In this document: piece after piece, positions 41,741 to 49,661 of the stretch | How positions within the stretch are numbered: the first letter of the stretch is position 1 | Layout of the letters: each line of letters begins with the position of its first letter | Origin: Cudoniella acicularis | Taxonomy: Eukaryota; Ascomycota; Leotiomycetes; Helotiales; Helotiaceae | DNA length: 49,661 nt | NCBI GenBank assembly: GCA_013054445.1 | Contig: JAAMPI010000231.1 | Coordinates: forward strand, 1-49,661 | Reading direction: 5' to 3' | Notes under the pieces: generated by a model | Database searches by the model: none | What the model was told of the DNA's origin: nothing | What the model saw: the letters and a program-made list of their open reading frames with translations, nothing else | Position numbers and translations under genes: made by a program

Positions 41741-43662
41741 TCGCCCTAAAATTTTTCTCGGAAGCTCAATTGTCTCTGAGAAATAGTCTCTGTAGTTCAA
41801 AACATTCCCAGGTCTCATTTCTACAGGCCAACCAGCGTTTTCAGTGACGTCACCTATTTTGAAAGATATGGCACAGACGACGTACTCAAAGCTGTAGTTA
41901 AGTCGCAACATCTATCCAGCACTTTATCAACGCTGACCCGTAAACTTGTTGTTGCGCTGAAACAGACAGATACAGGTAACTCCTAGTCGGATATGCTTGG
42001 TGTGCTTTACTTGGCTGAGGCTCCAGAGGTATGTCCTAGCTGGAGTGGGGGTGCGGGAATAGGAGGGGCTGGTTAGCTGACCCCCGAAAGCAGCGACCAA
42101 AACCCCCGAATCTAGCAGCTGGCTAACCGTGACACTGTGTAATTAAGTAATAATTATATATTTAGAGTCTATATCTATTAATATAACTAGTGGTTATTTA
42201 ATAACTTATTAATATAATACTAGTTTCTTAATAAACTTAAGTAACTTTACTTGATTAGTAATATAATCAAACTATTTTAACTATTTAACTTAATTTAATC
42301 AAGTTTTTAAAAAAAGTGCTAATCTAATTCTAATCTAAATTATCAGATTAGATTAGACTAATAGTCTAGACTTTTTTTGGACACACTGCTTATCACTAAC
42401 ACCCTGACGTCCCACCTTAGATTACCATCGGGTAGTCTATAAACGTTATAACTGTACGTAGCTCGCGAAAACAAAAAGTTCGCTCAAGAACATTTCTATA
42501 GTCGCCAGAGAACACAATCAGCTTCCAAATTACATCACTAAATGTATTTGAATGGCAAGACTAGGAATTCAAGTAACACCACCGATTGATCAATCCTCTC
42601 GAATTGAAGTGCTACAGCCAGCAGCAGCAACCCCGGCAGGACCACGTACCCGCAGGGCCGCAGTTTATCGATGTTGACTGTAGTATCTACGGTTAAGTTG
42701 AGTGATAGAAAGGGGAGATTTTATATTTAAGGTGGCAACGAGAGCTTTGAGAATATTAGAATTGATTTAGAGTTAAGAGAAGAAACTGAAAGTTCTGAAA
42801 GCCCGATACTAGTTCAAAGAACATAATGCAATTAATATGAATTAAAGAATCAAACAAGCAAAAGAAGTATAAAAATGAACTGTAGTCGTAACTGGGGATG
42901 CCTCAACTTGCAAAAAAGTATCAGCAAAGTAAAATGACTCGGCTTTTTCTCGTATATCTACGCGCAGTCCCGTTTACCCCCATTCATTACCCCAATACCA
43001 AACCACTATAAAGCCTCTCTCTTAACCTAAGCTCTTGAGCATTGCTCTTGCATTCAAGTTCAAAAGAAGCCCACAACGGAAAAGAACAGAAATTTATAAG
43101 AACAGAGGAGCTTGAGCTACTTGACGAGGGTACGAGGCAAACATTATGGACAACAACACACATGCCTTGAAAGTGGCTAGCTATCCCAAGAAAAAGTAGA
43201 GAATGGTTAATACGCATGAATGTGACTTTGTGACAACCGAACTGCTGTCATACACTGAAGTGCTGCCAACATCCAAACCGCCAGGCACAACCTCGCAAAC
43301 CCAGAAATAACATGTCGCCTTCCATAACACAGTCAACTACTAAAAAAAACCTGTATGCATCTAGCGCACCGGAAAAATTACTGCCTATGATTTGGTCCTG
43401 TCATTGCCTGGCACCCCATTCCTATTTCCGAGCTTTTCTTTGATTGAAGGTTTGTGCAAAAGATCTTGTCGAAATATCCCGCCAGGTCTCACTTATGCTC
43501 TGCCTCGGGTTGCATTGCGTCAGGTGAGGTTGGGCTGATCGGTTATGGCACTGTGGATGTATCTGGAGTTAACTTGTTGTGTATCATTATCTACCGAAGC
43601 AAGGAGCCATAAAACCGCATTGAAAATCAATCAATTATCTATTATCGTAAAAATATAGCCAT
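41741..43662. other. AT-rich, transposon-like debris
   Basis: Positions 42140-42370 are very AT-rich, with palindromic AATCTAATTCTAATCTAAATT-like motifs. Just before them, 42071-42128 carries GGTTAGC and its inverse GCTAACC with two ACCCCCGAA repeats between, which may be a transposon terminus. The rest has no supportable gene. The 41741-41980 part may hold the lost N-terminus of the ligase relic, but frames there are broken. Confidence 0.45.
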
Positions 43663-44612
43663 CTAAATAGGATCATCAGTATAAGGTGGCGGAGGTTCCT
43701 CCATATAATCCGTCGTATTATCGACAGACGCCGCCATTGTATCATCCACCACCGGCGCCTCCTCAATCAACCTTTTCTGCTCCTCAAGCTTAACAACCCA
43801 GAGCGCACTCCCACACGCACTGGTCAACAAGAAGAACATACTGAAAACCGGCACAAGCTGCAATAGCAAGGCCACCGTCCCAAACCAAGTATACTTCCAC
43901 TTCCTAATCCTTATCTCGCGCTTCTTCTCCTTTTTTGTCAAACCACGGAGCTGAAACCACCTATAATGGTGGAAAGGGCCCGCGCGGGCCCCTGTGAGAA
44001 GGAGGAAGAAGGGTGTGCCGATTACGGGGATAAAGTTTATGGGGAGGAAGAGGATGAGTTCGAGGATTTGGCGGAAGGAGAAGGGAGAGTATTCAGCAGG
44101 GGAGGTGGGTCTGCCCAGTTGTTGGACTGCGGTTGGGGCATCGTGGTGGAGGATGCGGGAGGGAGAGACGAGGGAGGTATAGCCTTCGCGTATGAGGGTT
44201 GCCTTTTGCAGATTTGAGGTTAGCTTGTTGATTTTTGGGGTGCGGATTTAGAGGGAGGGGAAGATACGTCGAAAACGTCAACCAATGTCTCGTCCACGAG
44301 GAATGCTTCGAATAGCAACGCTATCAAGATCGTTCCCTCGCCCAACACCAGAAAGGCGGCGCTGACCCATGCGGTTGGGCCATGAAATATGCGAAGGAAG
44401 GCGGCTTGGGGAAGATAGGTGAAAGTGAAGAGGAGTGTAAGAACGACGATAGATGTAATTGTTAGGGGAATAAGACGTCGTGCGAAAAGAGGATAGTACT
44501 CGCGGTGTGCAAGAAAATAGTATATGCCTTTCAAGGGATAGAGTCCAGATGCGCTGACGACCTTGCGAATGGGTTGGAGGGCTCGCGTCGCGTTGATGTT
44601 TGTTGTCGCCAT
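43663..44612 (-). CDS. RRT8/EI24-like membrane protein
   Basis: Two exons (minus), 44268-44612 and 43663-44202, with a 65-nt intron, join to 294 residues. The family signature is strong: SGLYPLKGIYYFLAHREYYP, then ARRLIPLTITSIVVLTLLF, LVDVFDATLIREGY across the splice, LFLPINFIPVIGTPFFLLLT, GARAGPFHHYRWFQL and KYTWFGTVALLLQLVPVFSM. I see four hydrophobic regions at about 46-72, 82-106, 160-186 and 218-250. Yeast relatives (Rrt8, Lds1, Lds2) sit on lipid droplets and the forming spore wall; fungal homologues are usually annotated that way. The tail is acidic and ends with PPPPYTDD (about 285-291), a PPxY motif of the type bound by Rsp5/Nedd4 ubiquitin ligases. The open frame upstream of 44612 is leader. 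Confidence 0.85.
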
Positions 44613-46511
44613 TGTGTAGGGTCCTCCACGGATGGTGCGGGGAAGGTTGTGCTGGATTGAAGTTGTTGATCGGCTTGAAATTAGTAGGCACATTTTTAGT
44701 TTCGGGGGGCGGTGTCTAATTGCGTCACCGAACAGGAGCGTCTTCAGGGATGTCGCCCCGAAATTTAAGCGCAAGCCAAAAACCCTTGGCGCCTTTTCCG
44801 GGCTTCATTTCAACGTCCTCTCCTGAATTATTTTCATCTGATGCCCCTCTCCTTGTAAAATACGTTTTGGATAGAGCTCGACACTTACAAATCCGTTTCT
44901 TGTTGTAAAGCCCGTCATGGTTCTCTCAATGTGCCACACTTCCGATGTACAAGGCAGCATTGGCCTCTTGATGAAACTTGTCCTTCGCTCACCTGTCATT
45001 CCGCCTCGTGCTCCCTCCCATCCTACCCTTCAACGTCTTGTATCTGTACATCCCGAACATAGCCAATCCAACCTTCTGGATCATCGATGGCCCTACGATA
45101 GGAATTAATCGCCAGATAGCAGAAGGACATCGTTCCAATAGAGTGAAGAACATCGTTAAGCCGCCGAAGTCCCCATTACCAGCGCACTTGCAAATATCAT
45201 GGTTGAAGGCCTTTCGAGGTTGGTATAAGTTGTCAACGGCTAAAGAATGCTAGATATCGGGGTACTAGAAGGCTTGCGCAGACGGGGAGAGGGGAAATGC
45301 TCGACTTGGATTTGACGGCAAATATTCTTCAGGCAATTGATGAAGGCAAGAACCGCAATACTACCCTCACTGGACCGCCTTGCCCAAATGCCATCATTCC
45401 TCTCGAACCCCTTGTGTTCTGGAATCTTTTGGCTTATCGTCGGCTTGTATCTCTAATTTCGGTTTGTCGAAATGCTCGGTCTCGCTGAAAATATTTGCTA
45501 TTGTGTATGTATCAATTACCCCAGCTCGTTATTAGGCTTTGATTTGGTCCACTCCCCGAAGACTCGTGGCTCCGTTACTCGCCATAGTTGGATGTCCCAT
45601 GGTGTCATAACAAGGTACACGTAGGTCCGTCCATTTGTCCGTTCTGTATATTTAGGTCTCGCAGAAATGTCAACCTGGCTCAACATCTCAACCAAGCCGT
45701 TAAAAGAAGCTGGACCTCACAACTTCCTATTGCGTGGCAGCATACTCGCAGCACTGCCTCGGAATCGCAATCAATCCATTGGGTAACTTCCTGAGCTGAA
45801 ACAGGAGATCCGATGGAAATCCCACGCTTGTGTTATGCAGGCGTCCGCGATCGCCCTCGAAAGCGTGTAATTTACATGTTAACGAGAGGTATCCTTGATT
45901 TATCTGCTGCATCCCTCCTCAACCTGAGCATGCCACTGTACCCATTTTCCTGTCAGCAAGGGCAGTGCGAAGCAGGAGAAAAGAAGTTACCATAGGCGTT
46001 ACGAATGTTCTTGACTTCCCTGCAATTTTCCCTTGGTGTTCCCTTTCCTAACCTCATGATAGCTCAGGTCACACGGGGCCGTTTGGAGTTTCTAAAGATA
46101 AGATTAAGGGAGCAGAAGAACCAAAATGATGGAAAACGAGTCCTTGTGCTGTGTGATGTGTAATTTTCCAAGGGTGCTAGCCTTGTTATGGAAGATGAGC
46201 AGAGTCCTGGTTGCCAGCCTTGTCTATTTACTCCATGCTCGGCAAGCGAGCGTTGAGCCTTCCTCCCTCTCAAAACTCGACACTTCCTTTCGAACGCGCT
46301 CCTTCTCCCCTCGTCACCGTTTTCCCATCACCTCTCGAGGGCCCTCATTACTCTTTCCTTCTCCCGCATTCGTTTGATTCCTCATCCAGTCTTTTCCTTT
46401 CCGCCATCGACATCAATCCCAACTTTTCCGCCACGTTCTTTCAACACATTCGTTTGACCTCCAACCTATCCATCGCCATCACCATCAACCGGGCGGCTCC
46501 AAAACACCAAG
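44613..46511. other. Gene-free spacer and leader of the glycoprotein gene
   Basis: Frames here are short and give no domain signal. The last ~250 bp are C/T-rich (CTTCCTCCCTCTC...CATCACC), typical of the 5' leader of a well-expressed fungal gene, and run into the start at 46512. Confidence 0.5.
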
Positions 46512-48889
46512 ATGCGCGTCCAAGTCCTCGGCATCGTTGCAGGTGCTCTAGGACTCGCTGCCCTGGCGGCGTCTGCCCCTGCTTTTCCCTAGTAAGTCGA
46601 TCTACGCCACCAGATGCAATCGATGCTGACAATTCTAAGTGCGGAGGCCCTAGACACCTGTGTTGCCAGCATCATCACCGTCTTCGTGACCCCGGAGCCT
46701 TCGACTATCACCATTCATGATGCCCCGACAAGCACCGTTTACATGGTTGGCTCTAAAAACCCCACAGTCGAACCCCTCAAACCAACCGAGACTTTGACCC
46801 TCACGAAGACACTCCACGGAACCACGACCCTCTCTGACTACCATACCGTCACACTTGTGAACTCCAACCAAGCTGCCGCTGGTCCCACAAATTCTGCTGA
46901 TGCTACGGTGACTCTGTTCACAACCATCACTGTTCCATATAGCCAGCCAGCTACTTCTGCCTCAGCCAATGACGCGTCTTCCAATAACGTCATCAGCTAC
47001 TACATTACCAACAGCGAGACTGTCTACTTGAATGGCCAAACTCCAATCTCCACAGAATCAATCGTCTATTTGACCAGCGCTGTCACTTTGACGGTGTCCC
47101 CGGTGGTTGTTGCCTCGCTTAATACTGCCCTCTCAGAGACCTCGGAACCCTGCACCACGCTATCAGAAGGATTTCAAGCTACTGAGACCTCCGTTCAGAC
47201 TTTTGCCCAAGTCACTGGAGGTTCTACCATCACTAAGCTCATATCATACCCGATACCCACTGCCTCAATTGGAAGCTTCACCGGCATTGGAACTAAGGGA
47301 TGGAATGGAACCTCATCGGCGAATCAGCTCAACGATACTGGCTCAGATGTCGCCGCTTCTGTATCAACAACATTGGCTGCTCAGAGTGGATTCCTTGTTA
47401 TTACTGACTCAACCTCGATTGTTTTTGTCACCAGCCAATCTTCGATTGATATCTACTCGCCACAGACTGTGACGCCGTTGTCGACACTTTCAGCCCAATC
47501 TGGATTCAACCCTTTCACAACACCAACGTACCCAAATGCCACTCCAACTCAAGATGTTGTTCAATCTACTGGATTTACCACTTGTCAAAGCACTTCCGCA
47601 AATGGAGGACACGTGGCAGCCACAGCCCCCACTTCTTCTGTGGTGATCACTGTATTGTCCCGAACCTCAGCGGACGCAAGCTCTACAGCCTCTACCATTG
47701 CCAATTCGGCAGTCGCAATCTCGCAGCCAACTTCAATTACAAACTCTTCTGGTGCCGCAACCACGTTGAATTCGAGTTCATTCTCTACAATCTACACACT
47801 GCCATCATCTCCAGGGGCTGTTAATTCCTCAACAACTCCCTCGGAATTTACTGCTACTACAACTGCATCATCTACTGCCTTGCAAGACTATGCATTTCCA
47901 ACTTCTAGTCAAGATCCTGGCATTTCCACTACAGGAGGATTGAACCAGACATCTATCGCCGCATCATCTACCGCCTTGCAAAGCTATGCGCTTCCAACTT
48001 CTAGTCAGGATGTCAGCATTTCCACCACAGNAGGATCCATCCGGACATCTGTAGCCACACCATCCACAGCCCTCCCAACCTCGGTGTCTTCATCTTCCAG
48101 TCAAAACACAGCTGCTTCCACCGCCGTAGGATTCAACCAGACGTCTACAGCTACAGCATCTACAGCATCTGCCTCTGCGACTGCTTGTGGCGAGGTTGGC
48201 GATTTTACTTTGAATGTGAGGCATTTAAATACCTTTCTTTTATTGATGTCAAGGCTAACGTAGACCAGTTCGATGATATCCCGCCTCTCGCCATTAGCAA
48301 CTCAGATCCCAACACAGTTGCGCCAGAGCCTGTATTCAACCCCTACCACCAATTCGACTTCTCCGACGGTTTCGTTGTGGTTCCACCTCCAACAGATCCA
48401 TACCTCCCATCTTCGAAACCACAATTGACAGAGTTCATTCCAAACTTCAACACCAATGGAACAAATCCCATAGCAGGCCCCAACGTCAATGAACTAGGTT
48501 ATTCTGGAGAAATTGGGGATGGTGACAATGGTCTTACTGGCTGCTTTGGATTCAACTTCTATGGCGCTTCATTTGGCTGTGATTCTCGTGGACCAGATTG
48601 CGACTTTAGTTTTACTGGTTTCCGATATGACGCTTCCACGGGCAACGATACTCAAGTCGCATTTCAAAAGGTCTCAATTCCTGCCTGTCCTCTCTTGAAC
48701 AAATGCAACCTTGTACCCATCACCGTCGATTCATCATTCACTGATCTAACGGTCATTCGGATGAACGTTACAGTTGGAGGTCAACCTAAGATCTGGTTCA
48801 TGGATGATTTGAGGTTGGGCTGGTTTGACAATTCTTGTGCTATGGGCCTCTGTCGCCAGACTACTCATATCCAAAAGTTCCGACACTGA
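46512..48889 (+). CDS. Secreted Ser/Thr-rich glycoprotein with conserved C-terminal domain
   Basis: Three exons, 46512-46591, 46640-48215 and 48269-48889, give 758 residues. The introns (48 and 53 nt) have GTAAGT/GTGAGG donors and GCTGAC/GCTAAC branch sites. A signal peptide (MRVQVLGIVAGALGLAALAA) is followed by about 500 residues extremely rich in Ser/Thr with many N-glycosylation sequons. These include three worn repeats around residues 440-530 (STALQDYAFPTSSQDPGIST, STALQSYALPTSSQD). After splicing, VGDFTLNFDDIPPLAISN opens a ~210-residue C-terminal domain with PYHQFDFSDGFVVVPPPTDP, DFSFTGFRYDAS and IWFMDDLRLGWFDNSCAMGL. This domain recurs in fungal secreted proteins (I believe DUF7371). 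It is probably a cell-wall or extracellular protein. One base (48031) is undetermined. Confidence 0.85.
47855..48150 (+). repeat. In-frame coding repeat within the glycoprotein
   Basis: Units of roughly 100 bp encode variations of STALQ.YA.PTSSQD.SIST..G...TS. The first two units are closely similar and the third is diverged. The undetermined base at 48031 is in the second copy, as expected where short reads cannot place a repeat. Confidence 0.75.
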
Positions 48890-49262
48890 ATGACCTCATT
48901 CAACGATCGGGGGACGATTTTTTCCACGGATGTAGAGATATAGCTTTCGTTACCGGTATTCTCGACTCATTTGCCAGATGCTGTCTTGCACACAATTTCG
49001 GTGGATGTTGGTCGAGAAGTCGATGTGTTTAATTATTTGATTTGCTTTGGTCAGTTGGAGCTCTCATATTGCAAAAAGAAATCAGGCCGGCCTGCTCTCT
49101 ATTATGGTCGATGATACATGACACTAGTATGAAAATGGATGCAAAATGATAGCCAAGGCCTAGATAGATGCGAAGGTGAACCGAATAATACTTTCTAATA
49201 GTGTCTATCAAAATATTTGTGCAAAGAATTTCCACTTATCGAGGACCAAAACTTGAAGTAGA
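48890..49262. other. Intergenic, convergent 3' ends
   Basis: It separates the 3' ends of the glycoprotein and permease genes. No gene seen. Confidence 0.5.
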
Positions 49263-49661
49263 TCAAGTCTTGACTAACGGTCTCTTAACAAAAACATTAT
49301 TACTCCACCCATCACTCGCGACACTATTCTCCCTCACCAACTCATAGCCCCCAATCCATGGTAGCAACTTCGCCCAGAAAAGCCAATACACAGCGCCCGC
49401 AAGCAAGATCCCAATTCCCACCACGCAATGCAGGTAATACGGTAAGCTCACGTACACATTTTGTCCCTCCGACGGGGGAACAAAGGGCGCGATCACTAGA
49501 TAAATGTTCGAGATGAGGAAGAAGATGACGACTGGGAGGGTGGCGCGGACGGGTGGGTTCCAGGTTTGTGGGTTGCGGTGTATGGAGAAAGGGTTGAGGT
49601 ACAAATGAATTAAACCGGCGGAGACAAAGACGTTTATTACTGAGAGGGGGTAGGATATTAC
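49263..49661 (-). CDS. Methionine-permease-like (MUP1-type) transporter, 3' part
   Basis: The last 132 codons of a minus-strand gene that continues past the window end. The frame is open to the final base (VISYPLSVINVFVSAGLIHL). Features: NPQTWNPPVRATLPVVIFFL, then LVIAPFVPPSEGQNVYVSLP, YYLHCVVGIGILLAGAVYWL and WAKLLPWIGGYELVRE. This is the C-terminal region of fungal amino-acid permeases of the LAT-like, high-affinity methionine permease group, with three hydrophobic helices followed by a short hydrophilic tail. These proteins import methionine or related amino acids at the plasma membrane. The 5' part and its introns lie outside. Confidence 0.85.
   Translation of the reverse strand, partial: VISYPLSVINVFVSAGLIHLYLNPFSIHRNPQTWNPPVRATLPVVIFFLISNIYLVIAPFVPPSEGQNVYVSLPYYLHCVVGIGILLAGAVYWLFWAKLLPWIGGYELVRENSVASDGWSNNVFVKRPLVKT

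Overview
The window looks like nuclear DNA of a filamentous ascomycete. It has short introns (44-87 nt in the genes resolved here, one of about 200 nt) with GTRNGT-type donors, CTAAC/CTGAC-like branch sites and TAG/CAG/AAG acceptors. It also has a HET-domain gene, a Zn2Cys6 regulator, a FET3-type multicopper oxidase, an RRT8/EI24-like membrane protein and AT-rich tracts typical of decayed transposons. A Leotiomycetes-like fungus is my guess, not something the sequence proves. Genes are sparse and decayed copies are common, as in an accessory, transposon-influenced region.

Layout. 1-4000: no intact gene, one HET relic (minus) and AT-rich debris. 4075-6102 (+): intact HET-domain gene. 6100-8900: RIP-like AT-rich debris with a second HET relic and a candidate LTR. 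8928-9344 (-): small SAM-like protein. 9345-13325: pyrimidine-rich, gene-free. 13326-15295 (-): seven-exon multicopper oxidase. 15300-20020: gene-free. 20024-20683 (+): coiled-coil pseudogene. 21028-24405 (-): five-exon gene joining a bHLH motif, a long coiled coil and a C-terminal Cys/His region. 25605-25938 (+): small low-complexity protein. 26790-28421 (+): JmjC-like gene with a decayed 5' end. 29720-30144: LaeA-like methyltransferase relic. 30299-30658: solo LTR. 30826-31239 (+): DUF4260 gene. 31361-31882 (-): cupin. 32608-32964 (-): Myb-like relic. 32969-33582 (-): SRPBCC protein. 34325-34500: LTR-derived 57-bp tandem array just upstream of a Zn2Cys6 factor (34592-36034, +). 36281-36419: Tc1/mariner-like MITE. 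37496-40727 (+): aromatic-acid-exporter (ArAE) pseudogene. 40804-41740 (-): truncated acyl-CoA-ligase pseudogene. 42000-43660: AT-rich debris. 43663-44612 (-): RRT8/EI24-like protein. 46512-48889 (+): secreted Ser/Thr-rich glycoprotein. 49263 to the window end (-): 3' part of a methionine-permease-like transporter.

The genes do not form one obvious pathway. The recurring theme is gene decay. Nearly all nonsense changes I can infer are C:G to T:A, mostly in CpA/TpG context, as expected of repeat-induced point mutation or its spread. Mobile-element remnants lie immediately upstream of two surviving genes (DUF4260 and the Zn2Cys6 factor). The most unusual items are the bHLH/coiled-coil/Cys-His fusion, the LTR fragment turned into a promoter-proximal tandem array, and the JmjC-like protein with a Cys-rich tail.
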